From NCBI RefSeq assembly GCF_001244735.1, contig NZ_LN868937.1, forward strand, positions 1,785,184 through 1,849,183: a stretch of 64,000 bases of DNA. The letters are read 5' to 3'. The stretch comes from Bacillus andreraoultii (GTDB lineage Bacteria; Bacillota; Bacilli; Bacillales; Caldibacillaceae). Positions 18,887 through 27,954 of the stretch are shown here, one piece after another. The notes under the pieces were generated by a model, which was not told where the DNA came from, searched no databases, and worked only from the letters and a program-made list of their open reading frames with translations. A program made the position numbers and the translations under genes. Position 1 is the first letter of the stretch, and every line of letters begins with the position of its first letter.

Positions 18887-19587
18887 TGAATATTGTGCAA
18901 GATTTGCTCGTTTATTATACACAAAATTCGTGGTACGTATGGGAACAGTTTGTTAGACAATTTCTCATGTCTGCCTATGGTGTATTATTTGGTGCCATTG
19001 TTGGAATTCCAATCGGGATATTTATCGCCCATCATAATCGATTAAGTCCAGTTATCATTTCTCTCGTGAATGTAATCCAAACAATTCCGGCCTTAGCGAT
19101 GCTTGCGGTTCTCATGCTTGTTATTGGTCTTGGACCGAATACAGTCGTGTTCGCTCTTTTTCTTTATTCCTTATTGCCAATTATTAAAAATACGTATACT
19201 GGAATCCGAAATGTGGATTCGGCAATGCTTGAATCAGGAAAAGGAATGGGCATGACACGGTTTCAAGTGTTACGAATGGTTGAATTACCATTATCATTAT
19301 CAGTCATCATGGCAGGACTACGAACAGCACTCGTTATTACAATTGGAGTCGCAACGATTGGAACATTTATCGGTGCAGGTGGACTTGGGGATATTATTCT
19401 TCGTGGAACGAACGCCTCGGAAGGAACAACGATTATTTTAGCAGGTGCTATCCCAACTGCACTAATGGCTATTCTCGCTGATGCCGTCATGGGGTGGCTA
19501 GAAAGGAAGTTAGCACCGGGTATGAAAAATAGAGGCAATAATTCATTTACGAAAGTGGAAATAGGAGATAACATCAATATCCAATAA
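18886..19587 (+). CDS. opuCD: osmoprotectant ABC transporter permease (OpuCD-like)
   Basis: A 233-residue permease, similar to the second gene of the operon, with the EAA-type loop MLESGKGMGMTRFQVLRMVELPLSLSVIM (about 105-135) and five or six hydrophobic segments. AGGAGG lies in front of the ATG at 18886, which overlaps the stop of the binding-protein gene by one base. It completes the transporter, followed immediately by a terminator. Confidence 0.93.
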   Translation: MNIVQDLLVYYTQNSWYVWEQFVRQFLMSAYGVLFGAIVGIPIGIFIAHHNRLSPVIISLVNVIQTIPALAMLAVLMLVIGLGPNTVVFALFLYSLLPIIKNTYTGIRNVDSAMLESGKGMGMTRFQVLRMVELPLSLSVIMAGLRTALVITIGVATIGTFIGAGGLGDIILRGTNASEGTTIILAGAIPTALMAILADAVMGWLERKLAPGMKNRGNNSFTKVEIGDNINIQ

Positions 19588-19612
19588 GCTGTCGGTTTCG
19601 GCAGCTTTATTA
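19586..19612 (+). terminator. opuC operon terminator
   Basis: AAGCTGTC (19586-19593) pairs with GGCAGCTT (19600-19607), with a short T-rich tail. The stem begins in the stop codon of the last gene. Confidence 0.7.
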
Positions 19613-19869
19613 ACTAATTCAGTGCTATTAGTATATACTGATACTCTTTGTTTAAAGTTAGGCAATCCTATTCTTTATTTCTAGTCCATTTTCTTACATT
19701 CGGTGGAAACCTTTTCTTTTCGCTTGCATTGAAATAGGATGAAGATACCTCCTTAGTGCTATCACTTTTATATAGAAAAATAAACAATAATGTGTAAAAT
19801 AGATATATAGAAAACGAGAGAATGTCAAACTTTCCACTGATAGAATAGAAAAAAGAGAGGATGAGTACA

Positions 19870-21885
19870 TTGAAATATAAACGTCTATTTTTATTTCTAA
19901 GTTTTCTTCTCATTATTAGTCTAATCGGATGTAGTAATAAGGAGATCCAGCCTAACGATGTATTTGCCACATATGTTAAGAATTGGGAGAAACAAAATTT
20001 TAATAAAATGTATGCTATGCACTCTTCCAAAGCAAAAGAGGCCATTAGTAAAGAAGACTTTACGAAAAGATATAAAAAAATATACAGCGATTTGGAAGTA
20101 AAAGATTTAAAGATTACATATAAAAAACCTCCAAAAGATGAAAAGGTGGATAAAAATACAAAATCAGTAACGATTCCTTTTACCGTATCCATGAATACGA
20201 TTGCAGGGCCAATCAAGTTTGATCAAAAGGCAAAACTAGTGAAAGTTGACAAAGATGATCAAGTAGATTGGCAAGTCAATTGGAACACTGGTTTTATCTT
20301 CGCAGGGATGGAGCCAGAAGACCGGATTAGTTTAGACGTGAAAAAAGCTTCACGTGGGCAAATCCTCGATCGGAATGGGGAAGGACTCGCGATTAATGGT
20401 GATGTATATGAAGTGGGAATCGTTCCAGAACAACTAGGTGACCAAGCCGACATGATTAAAGATAAGCTTTCAAAAATCGTCGGTACTTCCGTTGAGAAAA
20501 TCGACCAAGCATTAAATGCCGACTGGGTGAAGCCACAATATTTTGTGCCGATAAAGAAAATCCCGAATTCGCAAAGTGGTGTCGTTAGTCAACTTGATGG
20601 CATTCCAGGAGTTCAAGTACAAAAATCATCATCACGGGAATATCTTCTTGGGGATGCAGCGGCCCATTTAGTCGGGTATGTTGACGAAGTTTCCGCAGAA
20701 GATATTGAAAAAAATGAAGGGTATTCACCTGGTGATGTTATTGGTAAAAGAGGGCTAGAGCAGTTATTTGAAGATCAGTTAAAAGGAGAAAATGGAATAA
20801 TCATTTATATTGAGAAACCAGATGGGACAAAAATGGAGTTAGCAGAAAAACCGTTGAAAAATGGAAAAACAATTCAATTAACGATTGATAGTAAAATTCA
20901 AAAAGAACTAGTAAAACAGTTTAATGGAAGGCCGGGAACAGCAGTAGCGATGAATCCGAAAACGGGGGAGGTATTAGCGCTAGTAAGCAGTCCGTCCTTT
21001 AATCCAAATGAATATATGTTCCTATCAGCGAATGAACGAAAAGCATTGGATGAGAAAGATTCGGAACCATTATTAAATCGGTTCGTCTACCCTCATACAC
21101 CAGGGTCGGTAATGAAGCCATTTACTGCCGGTATTGCATTAGAAACGGGTGCAATGACAACCGATTTAAGTCGTGATATTAAAACGAAACAATGGCAAAA
21201 GGATTCTTCCTGGGGTGGCTATTATGTTACGCGGGTAAAAGATCCGGGGAAACCAGTCAATTTACGGGATGCACTCGTCTTTTCTGATAATATTTATTTT
21301 GCGCAAACAGCATTAGATGTCGGAGCAAAAAAATTCACGTCAGAAATGAAAAAGTTTGGTTTTGGTGAAGAAATTCCGTTTATTTATCCATTAAAATCTT
21401 CACAAATTTCGCGAGACGGTAATATATCGAATGAAATTTTATTAGCGGATTCTGGATATGGCCAAGGGGAAGTTCAAACGAATATTGTCCAATTAGCTGC
21501 TGGTTATACTACTTTTATTAATGACGGAAATATGATCAAACCAATCCTTTTAACGAGTGATGAGAAAGCACAAGTATGGAAAAAAGGTGTCGTTTCAACT
21601 GAACATGCGAAAGTAATTACTGAATATTTACGAGATGTTGTGAGAGATAAAGCAGGTACTGCCCATTCTGCAAACATGGATCAGTTGCCACTTTCGGGTA
21701 AGACTGGTACAGCAGAAGTTGGAAAAACAACACAAGGGGAAAGAGCAGTCGAAAACGGTTGGTTTGTTGCCTACAATACAGAATCACCAGACTTACTCAT
21801 CGCCATGACGATGGAAGGGGTTGAAGGTGGAAGTAAAACGGTAGTAAAAGCTGTGAAGGAAGTGTTTACGAACGCTAAAAAGTAA
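19870..21885 (+). CDS. pbpC: penicillin-binding transpeptidase (PBP3-like, MecA_N domain)
   Basis: A 671-residue class B penicillin-binding lipoprotein. Signal peptide with lipobox SLIGC (Cys21). An NTF2-like MecA N-terminal domain spans about 25-145, the dimerisation domain about 150-320, and the transpeptidase about 335-670 with SxxK = SVMK (Ser413, Lys416), SDN (472-474) and KTG (611-613). This is the architecture of PBP3 of B. subtilis and PBP2a of MRSA. AGAGAGG abuts the ATG at 19861 but is nine bases from the TTG at 19870, so TTG is preferred. It cross-links peptidoglycan outside the membrane; such proteins often have low beta-lactam affinity. Confidence 0.93.
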   Translation: MKYKRLFLFLSFLLIISLIGCSNKEIQPNDVFATYVKNWEKQNFNKMYAMHSSKAKEAISKEDFTKRYKKIYSDLEVKDLKITYKKPPKDEKVDKNTKSVTIPFTVSMNTIAGPIKFDQKAKLVKVDKDDQVDWQVNWNTGFIFAGMEPEDRISLDVKKASRGQILDRNGEGLAINGDVYEVGIVPEQLGDQADMIKDKLSKIVGTSVEKIDQALNADWVKPQYFVPIKKIPNSQSGVVSQLDGIPGVQVQKSSSREYLLGDAAAHLVGYVDEVSAEDIEKNEGYSPGDVIGKRGLEQLFEDQLKGENGIIIYIEKPDGTKMELAEKPLKNGKTIQLTIDSKIQKELVKQFNGRPGTAVAMNPKTGEVLALVSSPSFNPNEYMFLSANERKALDEKDSEPLLNRFVYPHTPGSVMKPFTAGIALETGAMTTDLSRDIKTKQWQKDSSWGGYYVTRVKDPGKPVNLRDALVFSDNIYFAQTALDVGAKKFTSEMKKFGFGEEIPFIYPLKSSQISRDGNISNEILLADSGYGQGEVQTNIVQLAAGYTTFINDGNMIKPILLTSDEKAQVWKKGVVSTEHAKVITEYLRDVVRDKAGTAHSANMDQLPLSGKTGTAEVGKTTQGERAVENGWFVAYNTESPDLLIAMTMEGVEGGSKTVVKAVKEVFTNAKK

Positions 21886-22058
21886 AGGAATGTAATATCA
21901 AAAACGTATTGTGACCTCAAATGATGAGGATATGTGTAAAATATTACTCGGGGGTTAAAATACCACGTTTTGGAAAATATTAACTGGCAAAAAAAGAGAA
22001 GGCACTCTAATATAAATGTAAGCTACCAGGCTTAATACATTTAGAAAGAGGCCTTCTC

Positions 22059-23468
22059 ATGGATAAAATTATATCAAGAATTTATGGATTAATAAAGGAA
22101 ACAAATAATTTAATTGAATTCGAGGAACAACTTCAAATCTTGATGTATGAAACATTCGCATCATTAGTTGGGGATGTTTTTACTAATATTAATCAAGTAA
22201 TCAAAGAAAATAAGCAAACGGAAAATTGGACAGTTGAAAGAAACGATGAGAAGACAATCCAATTTATTTTCGGATCTGTTCGCTTTAAGAGGACGCTTAT
22301 GCATGATGTTAATGGAAATCCACACTATCCCTTAGATGAGTGGCTAGGGTTCATAAAACATCAAAGGTATAGCCCTCTGGTGGAAGTAAAGGTAGCTGAA
22401 TTAGCAAGTGAAAATACATACCGTGAATCTGCACGTATTTTAAAAGAATGGTCGGCTGTAAATGTTAGCCATACAACAGTCGGTAATATTGTGAAAAAGG
22501 TTGGAGAGGCCCAAGCAAAGGCTGACCAAGAAATGGTGGATGAACTTGAAGAATCGGCATCGTTGCCAGAAGGAAAGAAAGTTGATTTTTTATATGCAGA
22601 AGCTGATGGTGTATTTGTTCGGGGGACAGAAAGAAAAAAACAGATGGAAGTTTGCCACGGGATTATTTATGAGGGATGGAATAAAAATGGCAAGCGCGTC
22701 TCTTTGAGAAACCAAAAGGTAATTATGACAACCCAGCCAACAAACACGTTTTGGAAGGAATTTCAGGCCTTTTCTGCCAATGAATATTCGATAGAAAATA
22801 CACATGTAATTACGAATAGTGACGGGGGCAGAGGATATACAGCTGAGAAGTTCCAAGAGGCTTTTTCACAGTCGAAACACCAAGTATTAAATCAATTAGA
22901 CTCGTATCACATAGGTGAAGCCTTAAACCGAGCTTTAGGCTGGAAAAAGAATAAATTCAAGGGGTCTATTCAACAAGCTTTATCAGACCATGATAAAAAG
23001 GCCTTTTCATTATATTTGGATACATTTGAAAGTATGCTAACCGACGAAAAAGAGATAAAAAAAGTAAATGATTTTCGAGGTTATATTTTGAATAATTGGG
23101 ATCGGATTTTTGATTGGCGAGATAAAGTGAAAAGTCATCCAAAAGATGCGCGTGGGTTAGGTGGAATGGAGTCGAATCAACGCCGTATTTCTTTCAGGAT
23201 GAAGAAAAGAGGTATGCATTGGAGTAAAGAAGGTGCGGAGGCCATGGTAAAAGTAAAACAAGGGATAATCAACGGAACTTTGCGAGACGTATATTTAAAG
23301 GCACAAGGACGAAGTGAAAGAAAGCATCGTGAAGTGAAAAGAACCATTCGTATGTCTCAAGTATTACGCCAGCCTACACAACCTTCTATCGGTGTAAAAA
23401 ACGGTAGTATAAGCTTGTACGTCGCCCACTCAACAGCGACAGGGAAATTATTAAAATGTTTTCGGTAA
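22059..23468 (+). CDS. ISLre2-family transposase
   Basis: A 469-residue transposase of the ISLre2 (formerly UPF0236) family. Recognisable blocks are GSVRFKRTLMHDVNGNPHYPLDEWLGF (about 71-97), LASENTYRESARILKEWS, KVDFLYAEADGVFVRGTE with the first catalytic Asp (about 177-190), HVITNSDGGRGYT with the second, and the C-terminal GGMESNQRRISFRMKKRGMHWSKEGAEAM with the Glu. No frameshift; AGAGG lies ahead of the ATG. Probably functional. Confidence 0.95.
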   Translation: MDKIISRIYGLIKETNNLIEFEEQLQILMYETFASLVGDVFTNINQVIKENKQTENWTVERNDEKTIQFIFGSVRFKRTLMHDVNGNPHYPLDEWLGFIKHQRYSPLVEVKVAELASENTYRESARILKEWSAVNVSHTTVGNIVKKVGEAQAKADQEMVDELEESASLPEGKKVDFLYAEADGVFVRGTERKKQMEVCHGIIYEGWNKNGKRVSLRNQKVIMTTQPTNTFWKEFQAFSANEYSIENTHVITNSDGGRGYTAEKFQEAFSQSKHQVLNQLDSYHIGEALNRALGWKKNKFKGSIQQALSDHDKKAFSLYLDTFESMLTDEKEIKKVNDFRGYILNNWDRIFDWRDKVKSHPKDARGLGGMESNQRRISFRMKKRGMHWSKEGAEAMVKVKQGIINGTLRDVYLKAQGRSERKHREVKRTIRMSQVLRQPTQPSIGVKNGSISLYVAHSTATGKLLKCFR

Positions 23469-23477
23469 TAGAAGTAC

Positions 23478-23531
23478 CCTAGAATAATTTGTTTGGTTCT
23501 TGTTTTTTAGAACCGAACAAATTATTCTAGG
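23478..23531. terminator. long hairpin after the ISLre2 transposase
   Basis: CCTAGAATAATTTGTT pairs with AACAAATTATTCTAGG, with an inner GGTTCT/AGAACC stem and a T-rich loop. About 22 bp in all. It follows the transposase stop and may block transcription through the element. Confidence 0.75.
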
Positions 23532-23694
23532 CCAGCAAGCGTTAGCGCGGTAGCTGAAATAGCTGTACAAAAATAGAGTGCCTGAAGTATTGGTGTAAAA
23601 ACAAGACCGAGAAACTCTTGACACATACATGATGAGGTCTTTTCTTTTAAAATAGGAGTGATTGCTGTAACATGATTTTACAAAAGGATCCATT

Positions 23695-24033
23695 ATGCAA
23701 CAGATGTTTATTTTTGCAGGACCAATCTTATTAACAAATTTATGAATTAGCCGAGAACACTCGTTACTTTAGTGACGAATAGTTCAATTTAAATGGAATT
23801 GTTCGTGCTGCTGGTGCGATGTATCAAGTTCTCGTATTAAATATTCTTTCGTTTTGGCTTTTACGCTACCCGTTAACCGCAATTTGTTCTAGTTGGACTG
23901 GCCAAAATGGAATTGCCCTCGGAATGGGAATTAGTTTTGTCATTAGTAATATTTTCGCATTTTCCTATTTTATCGATGGGGTGGTTGGAGACGAGTAAAA
24001 TTATTTTCAAACGAATCAGTTGAGAATGAATAA
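23695..24033 (+). pseudogene. MATE-family efflux transporter remnant
   Basis: The start MQQMFIFAGPILLTNL is followed by a stop, then a large internal deletion. After a gap the end of the protein reappears: NGIVRAAGAMYQVLVLNILSF, LLRYPLTAI, WTGQNGIALGMGISFVISNI, which is the last transmembrane pair of a MATE exporter. A one-base frameshift near 23970 breaks the tail; in another frame it continues WGGWRRVKLFSNESVENE to a stop at 24033. Most of the roughly 450-residue protein is gone. It lies next to the ISLre2 element, which may have caused the loss. Confidence 0.85.
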
Positions 24034-24043
24034 GCATTAGTCG

Positions 24044-24080
24044 AAAAACGCTAATAGGTTTCATTACCATTAGCGTTTTT
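24044..24080. terminator. terminator of the former MATE gene
   Basis: AAAAACGCTAAT (24044-24055) pairs with ATTAGCGTTTTT (24069-24080). A-rich on one side and T-rich on the other, so it may work in both directions. Confidence 0.85.
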
Positions 24081-24225
24081 CGCATTTCTTAATGAATCTC
24101 GACAACAATCTTTTTTACGTTAATACGTTAAAAAATATTTTAAAAAATAATTGCAAATAGAGTGAATTCAAGAGATAATAAGATTTATAGAAATTTTTTC
24201 TAGTAAAAAATAGGAGATGTCGGAA

Positions 24226-25575
24226 ATGAAAGTTGTTAAATTTGGCGGTACGTCTGTTGCTTCAGCACAGCAAATAAAAAAAGTATTTCAAATTGTAACG
24301 GATGATCCGAATCGGAAAATTGTCGTTGTCTCTGCACCTGGAAAAAGAAGTAAAGGAGACACAAAAGTAACCGATTTATTAATAACATGTGGTGAGAATT
24401 ATTTAAATTATGGCAATGGGAAAGAAGCATATCAGCTCGTTGTCAAACGATATAGTGAAATTGCCCAAGAATTAGGGCTCACAGAAGTTATTGTTGACCG
24501 AATTGCGGCTGACTTGCAAGAGATTTTACACGGGGACCGTTCAAATTCTGAAAGCTTCATGGATGCAGTGAAAGCGAGTGGGGAAGATAATAATGCCAAA
24601 TTAATTGCTGCTTACTTCCAGTCTCGTGGTGTTGAAACTCATTATGTTAACCCAAAAGAAGCGGGGTTATTCGTAACGGATGAGCCGGGATGTGCACAAG
24701 TGTTACCGGAAAGCTATAATAATTTACGCAAACTTCGCGACCGTTCAGGCATTTTAATTCTTCCAGGGTTCTTCGGTTATTCAAAGGAAGGTCGGATCGT
24801 GACGTTTTCTCGTGGTGGTTCAGATATTACCGGCTCGATTTTAGCAAGTGCTGTTCGTGCAGATGTTTATGAAAATTTTACAGATGTTGATGCTGTATAT
24901 TCAGTGAATCCGAGTTTTGTACATAATCCAAAAGAAATTCGTGAAATTACTTACAAAGAAATGCGTGAATTATCTTACGGTGGGTTCGGTGTTTTTCATG
25001 ATGAGGCATTAATTCCAGCTTTCCGTGCAGGCGTATCAGTAAATATAAAAAATACAAATAATCCGTCACATCCAGGCACAAAAATTGTCCACAATCGGGA
25101 AAACGAAAACGGACCAGTTGTTGGGATTGCGAGTGATACTGGATTTTGCAATATATATGTAAACAAATACTTGATGAATAGAGAAGTTGGATTTGGTCGG
25201 AAATTGCTACATATTTTAGAAGACTTCCAATTATCATATGAACATACGCCATCAGGAATAGATGATATTTCTGTCATTTTGCGTCAAAATCAATTGGATC
25301 GAACGATGGAACAAGAGGTGGTCGAGCGAATTAAGTCTGAACTACACGCAGATGAGGTCCATATTGAACATGACTTAGCAATGATTATGATTGTTGGTGT
25401 CGGCATGCGTCAAATGGTAGGAACAATGTCTCGTGCGGCCTCTGCTTTTTCAAAGAGTGGCGTGAACATCCTTATGATTAACCAAGGATCATCAGAAGTG
25501 AGTATGATGTTTGGTGTAAAAGAGTCGGATGAAAAGAAAGCCGTGCAAGCATTGTATGAAGAATTTTTCGATTAA
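24226..25575 (+). CDS. thrD: aspartate kinase (aspartokinase III type)
   Basis: A 449-residue monofunctional aspartokinase, close in length and motifs to B. subtilis YclM/ThrD. KFGGTS (residues 5-10) binds ATP and aspartate; FSRGGSDITGS near residue 200 is the second substrate motif; two ACT domains occupy about 300-449 (GFCNIYVNKYLMNREVGF and VGVGMRQMVGTMSRAASAF). It phosphorylates aspartate at the start of the Lys, Thr and Met pathways. AGGAG nine bases before the ATG at 24226 is better placed than for the ATG at 24217. It is monocistronic; the homoserine dehydrogenase of the same pathway is at 51 kb. No lysine riboswitch is visible upstream. Confidence 0.94.
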   Translation: MKVVKFGGTSVASAQQIKKVFQIVTDDPNRKIVVVSAPGKRSKGDTKVTDLLITCGENYLNYGNGKEAYQLVVKRYSEIAQELGLTEVIVDRIAADLQEILHGDRSNSESFMDAVKASGEDNNAKLIAAYFQSRGVETHYVNPKEAGLFVTDEPGCAQVLPESYNNLRKLRDRSGILILPGFFGYSKEGRIVTFSRGGSDITGSILASAVRADVYENFTDVDAVYSVNPSFVHNPKEIREITYKEMRELSYGGFGVFHDEALIPAFRAGVSVNIKNTNNPSHPGTKIVHNRENENGPVVGIASDTGFCNIYVNKYLMNREVGFGRKLLHILEDFQLSYEHTPSGIDDISVILRQNQLDRTMEQEVVERIKSELHADEVHIEHDLAMIMIVGVGMRQMVGTMSRAASAFSKSGVNILMINQGSSEVSMMFGVKESDEKKAVQALYEEFFD

Positions 25576-25673
25576 TAGCTGTTATATTGGGGTGTTATTT
25601 CAAAGATTGTTCTTTGTATGCTTAAGGTGCGCGTTGCCTTAGCGAAAAACATCCTTATAATAAGTTGAACAAG

Positions 25674-25700
25674 AAGCTCAAGGATACTTGGGCTTTTTGT
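25674..25700 (+). terminator. aspartate kinase terminator
   Basis: AAGCTCAAG (25674-25682) pairs with CTTGGGCTT (25687-25695), one G-U pair, then TTTTG. Confidence 0.8.
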
Positions 25701-25843
25701 CTAATAACAGTCGACATTAATTTCTATAATAAAACAAATACTGTCAAAAAAATAAATTTGTTTGTCGAACACCATATTACTTTTAATAAGAGGGAAATTT
25801 TACTATACTAAATGTGATTCTATTAACATAAGGGGGAAGGTTT

Positions 25844-26311
25844 ATGTCTGAATTAAAACAGTTTAATTTAGCAAGAACATCGTTACTTACATTTATAAAC
25901 GAATTAGATGAAAATGTACTTGATCGCACTTCAGAGTACTTTGAAAATACAATCCGTTGGCATATTGGGAACATACTATTTGTAAATGAGAAATTTTTAT
26001 TCGTCAATCAAATAAACGCTCCAACATTACCTGAGGAGTACAAAGAACTGTTTAGTTCTGACCGTACTGTGAAAGATTGGACAATCGAACCGCCAAGTCT
26101 CGAAAACCTACTGACTCAATTAGAAGAGCAACAAGTTCGAATTAATCGCTTTGATGAATTATTTTGGAAATCAAATGTGAAATTTAAAGTTCCATATGGC
26201 AGTGTTAAAACGCATGGAGATTTACTTATTATGCTTTCCTATCGTGAAGCAGAAATAATTGGCATGATGAAAGTAATGCAATCAATTATTAAAAAACCTT
26301 CACTCCATTAA
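25844..26311 (+). CDS. DinB-superfamily protein
   Basis: A 155-residue helical protein of the DinB/YfiT fold: LARTSLLTFINELDENVLDRTSEYFENTIRWHIGNILFVNEKFL at the start, and KTHGDLLIMLSYREAEIIGMMKVM at the end. Of the three metal-binding His in typical DinB proteins, His in RWHIGN is present and GDLLIMLSYREAE replaces the second His motif, so metal binding may be altered. AAGGGGGAAGG precedes the ATG. Often thiol transferases using bacillithiol, or of unknown role. Monocistronic with its own terminator. Confidence 0.8.
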   Translation: MSELKQFNLARTSLLTFINELDENVLDRTSEYFENTIRWHIGNILFVNEKFLFVNQINAPTLPEEYKELFSSDRTVKDWTIEPPSLENLLTQLEEQQVRINRFDELFWKSNVKFKVPYGSVKTHGDLLIMLSYREAEIIGMMKVMQSIIKKPSLH

Positions 26312-26326
26312 ATAATCCAAGAATAT

Positions 26327-26356
26327 GAGTCTGGGTAGTATTCCTCAGGCTCTTTT
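26327..26356 (+). terminator. DinB gene terminator
   Basis: GAGTCTG (26327-26333) pairs with CAGGCTC (26346-26352) with one G-U pair, then TTTTC. Confidence 0.7.
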
Positions 26357-26547
26357 CTATTTATTCTAATTATTATTGCCGATTAATAGTCCTGCTAGAA
26401 CAATATAGGTCTATCGGACTATCAATAATAAAAATAGTAGTTTATAAAATAGTATTTGTAATACAAATGTAATATTCTAGTAAATGGAGTGAAACCCATT
26501 TCATGTACAATAAAAGACATAAATCGACTGAAAAAGGTGGTATACTC

Positions 26548-27768
26548 TTGAAAAAGCCCTTTACAGCCATTAGTGCTTCGATAATTCTAGGTGTTGGTGT
26601 ATTTTCAGGCGTACCTACATACGCGCAAGTAACAAACCCAATTCAAAGTAAAATTATCGAGAACCAAAAAGAGCAAGCAAAAGTGAATCAACAAATTGAA
26701 AGACTTGAAAAAGCAATTAAAGAAAACCAACAAATTTTAAAAGAAACGAAAGAAAATATAAAAGAGACAAAAGAAAAGATTGAAAAATTACAGGCAGAAA
26801 AAGAAGCGCTTATTAAACAAATGGAAAAGCGTGAAGAACAAATTAAAAACCGTCTTCGTGTAATGCAAGCAGGCGGAGGTCCAGGTGGATACATACAAGT
26901 TATTCTTGGGTCTACAAATTTTGAAGATTTTATAAGCCGTGTTAGCGCAATTTCAACATTAACAAAAGCAGATCAAGATTTAATTGATCAACAAAAAGCT
27001 GATGCAAAGAAAATCGAGGAAACGGAACAGACAGCACAAAAAGAATTAACTAAGTTGAATAATATGAAAGAAGAACTCGATGGAATGCAAAACCAAATTG
27101 CAGAACAGAAAGCAGAAGCTGAAACGATGAAAGCACGCTTGTCGGAAGAAGGCCAAAACTTACTTGAAGAAAAAGAAAGACAAGAAAGAGCAGCACAAGA
27201 AGCATTACTTGCCGCTCAATCTTATGCTAGCTCATCAAATGAATCTAGCTCAACAAATTCTACTGTTCAAGCAAGTTCAAATTCTACTGTTCAAGCAAGT
27301 TCAAATTCTTCTAAATCGACTAAAGCCGAATCAAATAGCTCAAGTAGCAAAAAACCAGTGTCAACTCCATCCTATACTGTAAGTGGTGGAAGTGCTGTTA
27401 ACGTTGTAACGAGTGCAGGCCGTCAGTTTATCGGTAATTCTGTCTATGTATGGGGAGCGTCTGACCCTGTCAATGGTCGTTTTGATTGTTCTGGTTTTGT
27501 TCATTGGGCATTTAAACAAGCTGGAATTGGTGTAGGTAGAAGTACAACAGCTTTAAGTTCTCAAGGTACAAAAATTTCAACAAGTGAAATGCGACCTGGA
27601 GACCTTGTTTTCTTTGATACGTATAAGAAAAATGGACATGTAGGTATTTACTTAGGAAATGGTAACTTTATTGGCTCCCAAAGCTCAACGGGTGTTGCAG
27701 TTGCTAATTTAAATGGCGGTTATTGGGGTAGTCATTTCAAAGGTCATGTTCGCCGTGTTATTAATTAA
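26548..27768 (+). CDS. cwlO: secreted NlpC/P60 peptidoglycan endopeptidase, CwlO-like
   Basis: About 406 residues. Signal peptide (KKPFTAISASIILGVGVFSG, cleavage after TYA). A coiled coil of two helical stretches (about 30-210) is the CwlO-type regulatory domain that FtsEX controls in relatives. A Ser/Asn-rich linker (about 215-280) contains a perfect 24-base tandem duplication encoding NSTVQASS twice. The NlpC/P60 catalytic domain fills the last 120 residues, with Cys314 in RFDCSGF and His364 in NGHVGIY. AAAGGTGG seven bases before TTG at 26548 favours that start over the ATG at 26503. It cuts D-Glu-DAP bonds for wall growth. Confidence 0.9.
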   Translation: MKKPFTAISASIILGVGVFSGVPTYAQVTNPIQSKIIENQKEQAKVNQQIERLEKAIKENQQILKETKENIKETKEKIEKLQAEKEALIKQMEKREEQIKNRLRVMQAGGGPGGYIQVILGSTNFEDFISRVSAISTLTKADQDLIDQQKADAKKIEETEQTAQKELTKLNNMKEELDGMQNQIAEQKAEAETMKARLSEEGQNLLEEKERQERAAQEALLAAQSYASSSNESSSTNSTVQASSNSTVQASSNSSKSTKAESNSSSSKKPVSTPSYTVSGGSAVNVVTSAGRQFIGNSVYVWGASDPVNGRFDCSGFVHWAFKQAGIGVGRSTTALSSQGTKISTSEMRPGDLVFFDTYKKNGHVGIYLGNGNFIGSQSSTGVAVANLNGGYWGSHFKGHVRRVIN

Positions 27769-27775
27769 TATTAAT

Positions 27776-27806
27776 GGTCAATCAGTACATCTGGTTGGCC
27801 TTTTTG
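27776..27806 (+). terminator. cwlO-like gene terminator
   Basis: GGTCAATCAG (27776-27785) pairs with CTGGTTGGCC (27791-27800), with two G-U pairs, then TTTTT. Confidence 0.85.
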
Positions 27807-27954
27807 TTTTTAAAGAAATAGAGAGACTTATAGCCTTACTATGATATTGTTTCAGAATTTCCTGCATTTCTATGGTAATATGACTATATAACTTTGGTTT
27901 AACTTCAAGTTAAAAATGAAAGGGATTACAATGGCAAAGGAAGGGAATGGTATA

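Larger units (their letters stand above)
22001..23582 (+). mobile_element. ISLre2-family insertion sequence
   Basis: The ends are marked by GGCACTCTA (22001-22009) and its inverse TAGAGTGCC (23574-23582), with further similarity inward (TGTAAGCTA against TGTACAGCTA). I see no clear target duplication, which fits loss of sequence on one side: a broken MATE gene starts about 110 bases downstream. Inside lie the transposase gene, a long hairpin and a 26-base motif that also occurs in the ISL3 element at 47.6 kb. Confidence 0.85.

Noticed and set aside
23530-23555. T-box-like sequence (ACCGCG on the reverse strand) in the insertion-sequence motif
   Set aside because: The GGTGG part of the T-box is absent, there is no specifier stem, and no amino-acid gene follows.
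24081-24225. Lysine riboswitch ahead of the aspartokinase gene
   Set aside because: Only about 145 bases separate it from the previous terminator and none of the conserved L-box elements are visible.
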